Assembly (NCBI RefSeq): GCF_900115005.1
Contig: NZ_FOUY01000006.1
Location: forward strand, 62,001-126,000
DNA from: Pseudonocardia ammonioxydans
Lineage (GTDB): Bacteria > Actinomycetota > Actinomycetes > Mycobacteriales > Pseudonocardiaceae
Reading direction: 5' to 3'
Length of the DNA stretch: 64,000 nt
Shown one piece after another: positions 16,353-24,326 of the stretch. Each line of letters begins with the position of its first letter. Position 1 is the stretch's first letter. The position numbers and the translations under genes are program-made. The notes beneath the pieces are model-generated. The model was not told the DNA's origin. It saw nothing but the letters and a program-made list of their open reading frames with translations, and ran no database searches.

Positions 16353-17259
16353 GGCGCGGAGCGCGGCGCACGATGAGGACGGTGGCCAGCAGGGCCAGCC
16401 CGAGCAGCGGGTAGCCCATCGCGAGCCGGGCGACACCCAGCCAGGTCTCGGCGTTGGCGTCGTAGAGCAGGCCCTGGACGACGACACGGGCGGCGAACAC
16501 GAACGCCCAGATCCCGGTGGCGAGGGTGTAGGCCCGCAGCAGCGCCGGGTCGTTGCGCCATTCCATGCCGCGCGAGTTGATGCCGTGCCAGATCACGCCG
16601 GCCAGCGGCCATCGCACGACCATCGACACCAGCGCGGCCAGCCCGAGGAAGGCGCTGTAGAGCAGGCCGGGCAGGTAGAAGCCGCGGGCCTCGCCGGTCT
16701 GCCGCGCGACCAGCGCGCAGACCCCGACACCGATCAGCCCGGAGATCGCCGGCTGGATCGGGTCCTTCCGCACCAGCCGCCACACCAGCACCGCGACGCC
16801 CGCGACCAGCGCGGCGATCAGACCGGCCCGCAGCCCGCCGATCAGGTTGACCACGACGAACACCGCCACCGGCACCGACGAGGCGATGATCCCGGGCACG
16901 CCGCCCATCTGCTCCATGAGCGTGGGCATCCGGTCCGGTTCGCCGTCACGGACCGGGCCCCCGATGGGGCCGGTCTCGTCCTCCGGCGCACCGGGCGCGT
17001 CGACCCGTGGGAGCCGGGTGGTCGGTGCGTCCCGGTGGCCGGTCCGGTCGTCGATGTGGTGGGAGTCGCTCAAGCCGTTCCGATCGCTCGGGGGATCTGC
17101 GGGGTCGGTGACATCGTCGTCGGTGACATCGTTGTCCGTGGCATGGTCGTCCGTGGCATCGTCGTCGAGGAACTCGTCGTCCGTGGCGCGGACGGCCGCG
17201 GCCTCACTGCGCCTGGCAGATCTCGTAGTACGGGTTGTAGAGCACCTTCCGGCCGTCAC
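16348..17259 (-). CDS. DUF3159 family membrane protein
   Basis: Up to 303 residues. The conserved part begins at MPTLMEQMGGVPGIIASSVPV (about residue 110) and has six hydrophobic segments, with the family's WHGINSRGMEWRNDP loop. It is the counterpart of M. tuberculosis Rv2693c; the function is unknown. The first 100 residues are disordered and include an Asp/Thr-rich repeat (DATDD, ATDND, VTDDD units) encoded by an 18-bp repeat. The start is uncertain: the GTG at 17259 overlaps the upstream OB-fold gene by 56 bp and lacks a clear ribosome binding site. The stop lies in REP copy 1. Confidence 0.8.
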   Translation of the reverse strand: MTAGRCSTTRTTRSARRSEAAAVRATDDEFLDDDATDDHATDNDVTDDDVTDPADPPSDRNGLSDSHHIDDRTGHRDAPTTRLPRVDAPGAPEDETGPIGGPVRDGEPDRMPTLMEQMGGVPGIIASSVPVAVFVVVNLIGGLRAGLIAALVAGVAVLVWRLVRKDPIQPAISGLIGVGVCALVARQTGEARGFYLPGLLYSAFLGLAALVSMVVRWPLAGVIWHGINSRGMEWRNDPALLRAYTLATGIWAFVFAARVVVQGLLYDANAETWLGVARLAMGYPLLGLALLATVLIVRRAPRP

Positions 17260-17581
17260 GGACGGAGATCCGCCCGCGCACCCGCATGGTGCGCCCGGCC
17301 TCGATGCCGGGGATGCGGCGCCGGCCCATCCAGACCAGCGTGACGCGGTCGGTGCCGTCGAACAGCTCCGCCTTCAGCGACGCGTCGGCGGTCTCCGGAC
17401 CGAGCTCGACGCTGCGGATCCGGCCGAGCATCGTGACCTCCTCGCCGCAGGCGCAGTCGCGAGCCGGCCGGGCGCCGGTCTCCTCGACGTCCTCGGCGAG
17501 ATCACGTGCGTCGAGCTCGTCGACGTCGCTCGTGAGTGTGCGGAGCATCCGGCGGAACGCTCCGCCATCCATGCTGCCCAT
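17204..17581 (-). CDS. OB-fold nucleic-acid-binding-like protein (Rv2694c counterpart)
   Basis: 125 residues. After a short helical N-terminus (FRRMLRTLTSDVDELDARDL) comes an OB-fold-like domain (VTMLGRIRSVELGPETADASLKAELFDGTDRVTLVWMGRRRI shortened in meaning: strands with a GRI and a TLVWMGRR strand) resembling RecG/RPA-type OB folds, with MRVRGRISVRDGRKVLYNP near the end. ATG 17581 is chosen because GAGGAGAGAC precedes it. The function is not known; OB folds bind nucleic acids. It sits between DUF3159 and DUF3710 genes as in M. tuberculosis. Confidence 0.82.
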   Translation of the reverse strand: MGSMDGGAFRRMLRTLTSDVDELDARDLAEDVEETGARPARDCACGEEVTMLGRIRSVELGPETADASLKAELFDGTDRVTLVWMGRRRIPGIEAGRTMRVRGRISVRDGRKVLYNPYYEICQAQ

Positions 17582-17816
17582 GTCTCTCCTCGGCCCGCGC
17601 GGTCCCGGACCTTCCGGGGCCCCGCACTCGTGTGGCGACCCGACGGATGTCGCGTTATCGCTCCGCCAGGGTAACGCGCGCACGGCACGCGTTGTGCCCT
17701 CACCAGGGGATTCTCCCCGAACCGTCGACCGCGCCGACCGGTCGTCCGGGCGCGCCCGGTGGTCGGACGGCCGGGGCGGTGTCGTTGCGCCCGGTGTCGT
17801 TGCGTCCGGCGTCGTT

Positions 17817-17850
17817 GCTCCCGGCGCCCGTTGCTCGCGGCGCCGGGAGC
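17817..17850 (-). terminator. Terminator downstream of the DUF3710 gene
   Basis: A perfect 12-bp stem (17817-17828 with 17839-17850) with a 10-nt loop lies 7 bp after the stop codon of the DUF3710 gene. It is preceded by four imperfect 15-bp repeats containing CGTTGC (about 17780-17835), the last of which forms its loop. Confidence 0.75.
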
Positions 17851-17856
17851 CGTGGC

Positions 17857-20800
17857 TCAGTCACGCCGGTGCCGGCCCAGGTCGGGGGCGCCGGGGTCCC
17901 CGCCGCGGCGGCCGGACGACCACTGACCGGTCAGCCCCGATCCGCCCGCGGCGCGCCCGGGCTCGGCGAAGGGCACCTCGTCCCGGTCGTCCCGGTCGTC
18001 CGGCTCGTCGTCGCGATCGTCGCGGCCACGTCCCCGGCCGCCCGGCTCGCGTCCGGCCGCCGCGGCCCGGCTGGCCCGGTAGTCGGCCAGGCCGGTGACG
18101 CCGTTGCGGGAGCCGTCCTCCGGGTCATCCGCCGGGTCATCCTCCGGACCGTTCCCGGAGCCGCCGGAGGAGCCGAGGGAGGCGCTGCGCAACAGGTCCT
18201 GCAGGGCGCTGCGGGCCTCGTCCGCCGACGACGGGATCGCGGGCGCCGCGGCCTCCCGGCCGTACCCGTCGTCCCCGGGGTGACCGTCCTGTGGGGTGTC
18301 GGCCGCACCGGCGGGTCCGGGCTCGTCGGCGTACCCGCGCCGCCCGGCACGCCCGTACCCGGACCCACCGGAGTGCCGGGACCCGCCCCCGCGGCCGGGC
18401 TCCTCCGCGGAGCCGGGTCCGTCCGGGGACGCGCCCTCGCCGCCACGCTGCGCCTCCCGAGCAGACCGCGCCGTGGCCCGGTGGCCGGACCGGCCGGCGT
18501 AGCCGGGTTCGTTGCCGTAGCCGGACTCGTTGCCGTAACCGGACTCGTCGCCGTGGCCGGGCTCGGGCGGGTACTCGCCCTCCCCCGCCCATCCGGCCTC
18601 CCGGCGGCGGCCCGCCCGGCGACGGCCCCCGGCCGCACCGGTGCCCCCGTACCGCCCGGACGCCCCGGTGTCGCGGGAGCCTTCCCGCTGGTCCGTGGGC
18701 GAGCGGAACAGGTCACCGTCGTCCGGCTCGGACACGGACGGGCCGGGCTCCGGGTCGGCGGCGCGGCGCGGGCCGCCGACCGGCGCGTCGAGCGCCGCGG
18801 AGGCGAGGAGGTCCGCGACCGACGTGCCACTCGCGGATCCATGCCGACCGGCCCGGCGGCTCGCAGCGATCTCCGTGGAGAGCCACTCGTCGTCGCCGGA
18901 CGGGGGCGGTGCCTGCTCGGCCGCGGGCCGCGCGCGGCGCTGCCGGCGCGACGGTGCGGCGGCCGCACCCTGCTCCGGGGCCGCACCCTGCTCCGGGGCC
19001 GCACGCCGTTCCGCGGCCGCGGGCTCCGGAGCTGCGGGTGGCTCCGGCTCCGGCTCCCGGTCGAGGGTGGCCTCCATCAGCGGGATGTCCAAGAGCGGGA
19101 TGTCCTCGATCGCGGTCGGAGACCGGGGGTCGTCCCCCGCGGCCGGCGCGGTGCGCGTCCCGTCCGGGTCGGTCGTGCCGTGCCGGTCGTCGGTGTCGGC
19201 GCCGGACCGCCGGGCCGGGGCGCGCCGCCGGCCCCGGGTGCCGGAGTCGCGTCCGGACCGGTCGGTGGTGCCGGAACCGCTCGGTGCGGAAGGCCCGTCG
19301 GTGTCGGCGTCGGCGTCGGACAGCACGTCGCGGTCCGCGGGGTCGATGCCCCACCGGTCCGCCCCGCCCATGCCGAGCGGGTCGGCCGTGTCGGCACCCA
19401 GCGAACCCGACGCGCCGATGCCCAGTGGGTCGACCGTGTCCGCTTCCAGCGGATCCGACGAGCCGACGCCGAGCGCGTCGGCACCCTGCGGGCCCGCCGG
19501 GCCGACACCGAGCGGGTCGGCCGCCGTGCGGGCCGGCCGGTCCGCCCCGGCGAGGTCCCGCCGGTCGTCGTCGGCGCCGTGCCCGGCCAGCAGGTCCGCG
19601 GCGTCGATCCGGCCCGGGCGGTCGGCCGCCCGGCGCCGGGTGCGCCGGCCGGTGCCCGTCGCGGCGGAACCGGCGTCGCCGGATCCGAAGCCGGCGTCGT
19701 CGCTCCGGGACGTCCGGGCGAGGGCGGCGTCGTGGGCCGGACGGTCGTCGTGGGCCGGCCGGTCAGCGCGGGACAGCCGGTCCTCGCGCGGCGCCCGGGC
19801 AGCCGCGTCACCACGGGCACGCCGGGCGGACCCGGTGCGGGGACGACGGCCGGGCTCCGCGCGGGGACCCCGTCCGCTCCGCTCGGCGCGGTCGTGGACG
19901 TCGCCGGGATCGGCCTCGGACCCCGCGAGCAGGTCGGAGACCGACAGCGAGGCCACCGCCGGGTCGCGGCGTTCGGCGGGCTCCGGAGCGGGCTCCGCTG
20001 CCCATCCGTCCTCCGGTCCCGCGGCGGAGCCGGACGGAGCCGGCGGCCGGGCCGCGAGCGGGTGACCGCCGGTACCGGCGCCGGGTGCCGGCCGCGGCAC
20101 GGATGCCGGGTCCCGACGGGACGGGCGGGGAGCCGCGCCCTCGAGCCCGTTCGCCTCCGGGCCGTCGTACCGGTCGCCCGCGGGCTCAGGACGGGCGTCG
20201 CCCGTACGGACCGGACGGTCCGGCCGCCCACGGCGCCGGCTGTAGCGGCCGCCCGGGGCCGCGTCGGGCTGGTCGACCGGCGGGATCGGCGGTGCGGCGG
20301 CGATCGCGGTGCGTTCGGCCGGTTCCTCCGCCGGGACGGGCCGGGCGAGCGCGGTCCGCTCGGCCGCGGCCTCCGCCGGGACGGGGCGGGCCAGTGCCGT
20401 CCGCTCGGCCGCGTTCTCGGCCGGCGCCGGGCCGGCCGCCGGAGCGGGACGCCGGGTCGGCGGGAGTGCGCGGGTCGCGGGGTCGGCCCCGGTGTCGTCC
20501 GGGTGCCCGGGCGGAGTCGGCGCGGGGCCGGCAGCCGGGGTCCGGCGTGCGGGGGCCGGGGGCCGGGCGCCGTCGCGCGGGGCCGGGCCCGCACCGGTCG
20601 CCGCGGCCGGGGTCGCGCCGGTGGCCGATCCGGTGCCCGCGGCCGGGATCACACCGGTGGCCGGGGTCCGGGGCGCACCCGGCGCCGGCGTGGCACCCGT
20701 CGCGGGGGTACGGGGCGCACCCGGCGCCGGTGTGGCACCCGTCGCGGGGGCCCGGGGGGCGGCCGGCACCGGCGCGGCACCGGTCGCGGACGCGCGTGCG

Positions 20801-22515
20801 CCACCCGCCACCGGTGCCGGTGTGGCACCGGTCGCGGGGGCCTTCGACGCACCGGTCCTCGAGCCGCCCGCGTCCGCGCCCGGGGTCGCACCGCCGGTAC
20901 CGGCGGCGGACTCGTCGGCCGGGCGCGGCACCGACACGGTGATGCTCGGCTTCTGCGGCGCGACCTCGGGCTGCTTCTCGCGCAGGTGCTCGGGCAGCGT
21001 GAGCGGCAGCACCGTCCGCGGCGGGTAGGGCGACTTCCCGCGGACGACGATGATCCCGCGCAGCGCGCGGCGCAGCTCGACGTCGAGCGCGTCCACGGTC
21101 TCCAACGACGCCGTCGCGACGCCGTAGACCATCCACCGCGGTCCGTCGCAGCCGACGAACACCGACGCGGCGTTCTCGGTACGGGCGTGCAGCTCACGCC
21201 CCCAGTCCCCGCGGATGCTGCGGACCCGGGCACCACCGTTGCGCAGCGACTTCTCGATCTCCGCGGACAGGTCGTTCCACAGACCCGACGACCGCGGCGC
21301 GGCCAGCGCGCTCACCGCGATCCGGCCCTCCGGCAGCAGCAGATGGACCGCCTGCGGATGCTCGGCACCGGCCGGCTCGAGCGACATCTCGGCGCCGTAG
21401 GGCACCGGGACCTGGATCGCACCGAGGTCGACGCGGGCGAGCGCGTCGGTCATCGAGGGGTCGAGCTCCTCGACGTCGGCCGGGCCCAGCGGTCGCCCAC
21501 CGCTGCCGGGCGGCGGGACGGAGAGCGGGGCGTCGCCGACGCCGTACTCGTCCTCGTCGTAGTCCTCACCGTCGTCGAATCCGTCGTCGTCGTGGCCGTC
21601 GTCGAATCCGTCGTCGTGGCCGTCGCGCTCGTCGGCCCGGCCCCAGCCGGGCTCGTCCGGGTCCCCGCCGTCGAAGCCCTGCGGCGTGTGGTCCCGCGCG
21701 TAGGCCGGCTCGTCGCTCCCACCGCGGTGGCTGAGCAGCGGGGGTTCCTCCTCGTCCCACCGTCCGTCCGGTGCCACCCGACCGTCGCGGTCGTCGCCGG
21801 TGGGGAACCGGCCGGACGCACCCGGGGCCGGCCGGGCGCCGGTCGCGCGGACGGCCGTCGTCGCGCCGGAGTCACCGGTGCGCCCGGGACCGGCCGGGGC
21901 GGAACCGGCCGGGCCCGCGCCGTTCGCCGCACTGCCGGCCGGTGCCCCGCCGGGGGGTCCGTTGCCTACCGGTCCGGCACCGCCGTGCGGGACACCGTTG
22001 CCGTCGGCGCGGGCAGCGCCGTTACGGCCCGTCCCGTTGCGGGCGGCCCCCTTCGACGACGCGCCGTTGCGGGCGACACCGCTGCGGGCAGCACCGCTAT
22101 GGGAAGCACCGTTGTGGGAGGCACCGTTGCGGCCCGAGCCGGTGCGGGCGGCCCCGTTCGGTGACGCGCCGTTGCGCCCCGCACCATCTCGACCCGTCGC
22201 GTTCCGGCCGGAGCCGTTGCGGGCAGCACCGTTGCGGACAACACCGTGGACCGACGTGTCGCCGGAGGCACCGCCGTCCGGAACCGATCCGTTCGCGGGC
22301 CTGCCGTTGGCCGCCCTGCCCGCGGGAGCACCGCCGTTGCGGACCGGGCCGGACCGGACGTCGGGGCCGGCCAGGTGATCGGGGTGGTCGTCGTAGTCGT
22401 CGTAGAGGTCGTTCTCGCCGTAGCCCGGATAGCCGGGATAGGTCCCGCTACCGGTGTCCTCGACCCCGTGTTCGGGCTGGATGTCGAACATCCGCCCCCG
22501 TGCGCGTCCGGGCAT
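17857..22515 (-). CDS. Giant DUF3710-domain protein with disordered repeat regions
   Basis: 1552 residues, whereas the M. tuberculosis counterpart Rv2696c has about 260. The DUF3710 domain occupies only about residues 340-530 (VDLGAIQVPVPYGAEMSLEP to LTLPEHLREKQPEV). Before it is an N-terminal region with many N-G-A/S repeats (about 90-175, for example RNGAARNGSGRNATGR). After it come 1000 residues rich in Pro, Ala, Gly, Arg and Asp with local repeats: GATPAPGAPRTPAT copies, ERTALARPVPAE copies, five DPLG(V/I/M)G units and three SV(S/A)DLLA-like motifs. No membrane segment or catalytic motif is visible. The DUF3710 function is unknown. The start overlaps the dut stop (TGATG). Both reading phase and codon bias support one continuous frame. 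Confidence 0.8.
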   Translation of the reverse strand: MPGRARGRMFDIQPEHGVEDTGSGTYPGYPGYGENDLYDDYDDHPDHLAGPDVRSGPVRNGGAPAGRAANGRPANGSVPDGGASGDTSVHGVVRNGAARNGSGRNATGRDGAGRNGASPNGAARTGSGRNGASHNGASHSGAARSGVARNGASSKGAARNGTGRNGAARADGNGVPHGGAGPVGNGPPGGAPAGSAANGAGPAGSAPAGPGRTGDSGATTAVRATGARPAPGASGRFPTGDDRDGRVAPDGRWDEEEPPLLSHRGGSDEPAYARDHTPQGFDGGDPDEPGWGRADERDGHDDGFDDGHDDDGFDDGEDYDEDEYGVGDAPLSVPPPGSGGRPLGPADVEELDPSMTDALARVDLGAIQVPVPYGAEMSLEPAGAEHPQAVHLLLPEGRIAVSALAAPRSSGLWNDLSAEIEKSLRNGGARVRSIRGDWGRELHARTENAASVFVGCDGPRWMVYGVATASLETVDALDVELRRALRGIIVVRGKSPYPPRTVLPLTLPEHLREKQPEVAPQKPSITVSVPRPADESAAGTGGATPGADAGGSRTGASKAPATGATPAPVAGGARASATGAAPVPAAPRAPATGATPAPGAPRTPATGATPAPGAPRTPATGVIPAAGTGSATGATPAAATGAGPAPRDGARPPAPARRTPAAGPAPTPPGHPDDTGADPATRALPPTRRPAPAAGPAPAENAAERTALARPVPAEAAAERTALARPVPAEEPAERTAIAAAPPIPPVDQPDAAPGGRYSRRRGRPDRPVRTGDARPEPAGDRYDGPEANGLEGAAPRPSRRDPASVPRPAPGAGTGGHPLAARPPAPSGSAAGPEDGWAAEPAPEPAERRDPAVASLSVSDLLAGSEADPGDVHDRAERSGRGPRAEPGRRPRTGSARRARGDAAARAPREDRLSRADRPAHDDRPAHDAALARTSRSDDAGFGSGDAGSAATGTGRRTRRRAADRPGRIDAADLLAGHGADDDRRDLAGADRPARTAADPLGVGPAGPQGADALGVGSSDPLEADTVDPLGIGASGSLGADTADPLGMGGADRWGIDPADRDVLSDADADTDGPSAPSGSGTTDRSGRDSGTRGRRRAPARRSGADTDDRHGTTDPDGTRTAPAAGDDPRSPTAIEDIPLLDIPLMEATLDREPEPEPPAAPEPAAAERRAAPEQGAAPEQGAAAAPSRRQRRARPAAEQAPPPSGDDEWLSTEIAASRRAGRHGSASGTSVADLLASAALDAPVGGPRRAADPEPGPSVSEPDDGDLFRSPTDQREGSRDTGASGRYGGTGAAGGRRRAGRRREAGWAGEGEYPPEPGHGDESGYGNESGYGNEPGYAGRSGHRATARSAREAQRGGEGASPDGPGSAEEPGRGGGSRHSGGSGYGRAGRRGYADEPGPAGAADTPQDGHPGDDGYGREAAAPAIPSSADEARSALQDLLRSASLGSSGGSGNGPEDDPADDPEDGSRNGVTGLADYRASRAAAAGREPGGRGRGRDDRDDEPDDRDDRDEVPFAEPGRAAGGSGLTGQWSSGRRGGDPGAPDLGRHRRD

Positions 22516-23024
22516 CAGTCGCTGCCTTCCCCGAGCGCGGCGTTCCCGCCGGTCGAGCCGTGGCCCGCGGCGCCGCGTACGGACTCCGGCAGTGCGGGCA
22601 CCTCGACGAACCGGGCCGTCTCGACCCGCTGCACCACCAGCTGGGCGATCCGGTCCCCCCGTCGCAGCTCCACCGGCTCGGCGGGGTCCAGGTTGACGAG
22701 GCAGACCTTGATCTCACCGCGGTAGCCGGCGTCCACCGTGCCGGGCGCGTTCACGATCGAGAGACCGCAACGGGCGGCGAGGCCGGACCGTGGATGCACG
22801 AATCCGGCGTGGCCCTCGGGAAGGGCGATCGCGACGCCGGTGCCGACCAAGGCGCGTTCACCGGGGGCGAGCCGCACGTCCTCGGTGGTCACCAGGTCGG
22901 CCCCGGCGTCACCGGGGCGGGCGTAGGCGGGCAGTGGGATGCCGGGGTCGAGCCGGGTCAGCAGTACGTCGACGGACGGTGCGACCAGCGGCTCGTCCGG
23001 GGGAGCGGGGGCGGAACCGGGCAC
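22515..23024 (-). CDS. dut: Deoxyuridine 5'-triphosphate nucleotidohydrolase (dUTPase)
   Basis: 169 residues. All five dUTPase motifs are present: PGDAGADL (about 37-44), PRSGLA (78-83), [11 protein letters not shown] (95-105, with the catalytic Asp98 and Tyr101), RGDRIAQLV (122-130) and a C-terminal [10 protein letters not shown] for the mobile arm (usually RGxGGFGSTG; His replaces Phe here). It splits dUTP to dUMP and pyrophosphate, keeping uracil out of DNA. The GTG at 23024 is chosen because a TAGCGT -10 box lies 8 nt upstream; earlier starts would overlap the divergent gene. It is coupled to the DUF3710 gene downstream. Confidence 0.93.
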   Translation of the reverse strand: MPGSAPAPPDEPLVAPSVDVLLTRLDPGIPLPAYARPGDAGADLVTTEDVRLAPGERALVGTGVAIALPEGHAGFVHPRSGLAARCGLSIVNAPGTVDAGYRGEIKVCLVNLDPAEPVELRRGDRIAQLVVQRVETARFVEVPALPESVRGAAGHGSTGGNAALGEGSD

Positions 23025-23032
23025 GGCGGGCG

Positions 23033-23042
23033 ACGCTACCCT
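23033..23042. promoter_or_regulatory. Overlapping divergent -10 boxes for dut and the DUF3093 gene
   Basis: Reverse-strand TAGCGT (23038-23033) is 8 nt before the dut GTG at 23024; forward-strand TACCCT (23037-23042) is 7 nt before the DUF3093 GTG at 23050. The two boxes share the TA step at 23037-23038, and both transcripts would be leaderless. Confidence 0.55.
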
Positions 23043-23049
23043 GGAACCC

Positions 23050-23550
23050 GTGAGCGATCGGCTTCCGGAGCGGGACTCTGCGACGTCCGGCCCCACTGCG
23101 TTCGACGAGCGGTTGTCCGTCCCGGTGTGGTGGTACCTGCTGGCCCTCGGGCTGGGCGTACTCATGGGCGCCCAGATCCACATGGGTTACCCGGGCCTGC
23201 GGTCCTGGATCGGCTATGCCGTGATGGTCCCGCTGTGCGTCGGTGTCCTGTGGTGGATGGGCCGCAGCCGCACCACCGTGCGCAACGGGACCCTGGTCTC
23301 GAACGGGCGGGAGCTGCCGCTGTCCGCGGTCGGTGTGACCGACATCGTGCAGAAGAAGGACAAGCAGCAGGCCATGGGTCCCGACCTGGACCCGAGTGCC
23401 TACGTCCTGCACCGGGTCTGGGTCGGCCCGCTGGTCCGGGTGGAGATCACCGACCCGGCCTCGGCCGAGCCGTACTGGGTGCTGAGCAGCCGCCGCCCGG
23501 AGGCGCTGCGCACCGCCATCGCCGAGCAGGCACCGCACCCCACCGGCTGA
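23050..23550 (+). CDS. DUF3093 family membrane protein
   Basis: 166 residues with two adjacent hydrophobic segments ([15 protein letters not shown] and [16 protein letters not shown]) followed by a soluble domain that includes [12 protein letters not shown] and [12 protein letters not shown] near the end. This is the DUF3093 pattern of Rv2698; the role is unknown. GTG 23050 is favoured by the -10 box 7 nt upstream. It is divergent from dut, with which it shares promoter bases, and ends before a 51-bp palindrome. Confidence 0.85.
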   Translation: MSDRLPERDSATSGPTAFDERLSVPVWWYLLALGLGVLMGAQIHMGYPGLRSWIGYAVMVPLCVGVLWWMGRSRTTVRNGTLVSNGRELPLSAVGVTDIVQKKDKQQAMGPDLDPSAYVLHRVWVGPLVRVEITDPASAEPYWVLSSRRPEALRTAIAEQAPHPTG

Positions 23551-23610
23551 GCCGGCGACGGCGCATCCGGTCACGACACCGGCACCGGCACCCACGACGA
23601 CACGAGCACC

Positions 23611-23661
23611 CACGACACGGACGGGCCCCGGCGGAATCCGCCGGGGCCCGTCCGTGTCGTG
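23611..23661. terminator. 51-bp perfect palindrome, bidirectional terminator
   Basis: Arms 23611-23635 and 23637-23661 are exact 25-bp inverted copies around a single A. It sits between the convergent DUF3093 and DUF4193 genes. The absence of a loop implies that a few central pairs stay open in RNA. Confidence 0.85.
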
Positions 23662-23673
23662 CAGCCGGTCGTG

Positions 23674-23976
23674 TCAGGCCGCGCAGTCGCGGCAGAGGAA
23701 CTGTCCTCCGGACGAGCTCGCCAGCCGGCTGCGGTGGTGCACCAGGAAGCAGCTGGCGCAGGTGAACTCGTCCGCCTGCTTCGGCAGGACGTTCACCGTC
23801 AGCTCCTCGCCCGACAGATCGGCGCCCGGGAGCTCGTAGCTCTCCGCGGTGTCGGTCTCCTCGACGTCGACGACCGCGGACTGCGCCTCGTTCCGGCGCT
23901 GCTTGAGCTCGTCGAGCGAGTCCTCGGCCATCTCGTCGGCCTCGTTGCGACGCGGAGCGTCGTAGTCGGTCGCCAT
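23674..23976 (-). CDS. DUF4193 zinc-ribbon-like protein
   Basis: 100 residues. The family start MATDYDAPRRNE and the acidic middle are followed by two CxxC pairs (Cys73/Cys76 in FTCASC and Cys95/Cys98 in CRDC), which should bind zinc. It corresponds to Rv2699c; the function is unknown. ATG 23976 has AAGGGTGAG upstream. It faces DUF3093 across the shared palindromic terminator. Confidence 0.88.
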   Translation of the reverse strand: MATDYDAPRRNEADEMAEDSLDELKQRRNEAQSAVVDVEETDTAESYELPGADLSGEELTVNVLPKQADEFTCASCFLVHHRSRLASSSGGQFLCRDCAA

Positions 23977-24326
23977 GGGTCTCACCCTTGCCATTCACGT
24001 CGTGCTGCTCGTCCCGGCCGGCGAGCAGCAGTTCCTTCGCATCTATCGGTCGTCACGTGCCGCTGAGGAACGTCGCGGCGACCAGGTTTGTGCCCGGCCG
24101 CGGAAGTGACACCGGTCTCACTCCGCCGACGGTTCGGCGGTGATCGACCCGGACTCGTCCGGATGATCGACCCCGGGCGCCGCCCGGAGGGACCGGTCCG
24201 CAACCGGCGGCGGGCAGGGTAGCCCAGGGTCCGCCAGGTCGCGCAGGGAGTCCCCCGGTGGCGGGTCCGAGCGGGTGGGGTGTCACAACGCGGAGGCGGC
24301 GGTCGGCCGGACTAGGGTCGGGCGGC
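23977..24326. other. Divergent intergenic region DUF4193 / phosphotransferase
   Basis: 350 bases without a gene. It should hold the DUF4193 promoter and leader on the reverse strand and, at 24313-24318, a TAGGGT box for the phosphotransferase gene. Two TGATCGACC sequences (around 24139 and 24163) form a short direct repeat; nothing else stands out. Confidence 0.45.
24313..24318 (+). promoter_or_regulatory. -10 box TAGGGT of a leaderless transcript
   Basis: TAGGGT ends 8 nt before the GTG start of the phosphotransferase gene at 24327, with no Shine-Dalgarno sequence between them. Confidence 0.5.

Noticed and set aside
17530..17545. A sixth REP copy at CGTGAGTG
   Set aside because: Only one short half-site matches and it lies inside the OB-fold coding region; no palindrome is formed.
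17536..22164. A 1542-codon open frame on the forward strand opposite the DUF3710 gene
   Set aside because: It is a shadow of the GC-rich repeats of the real gene; it has no domain, and the reverse-strand frame carries the DUF3710 domain and the operon overlap with dut.
24130..24185. Further copies of the 62-bp array core (TGATCGACC) before the phosphotransferase gene
   Set aside because: Only the common GATCGAC string is shared; the GCACG part, spacing and second block are missing.
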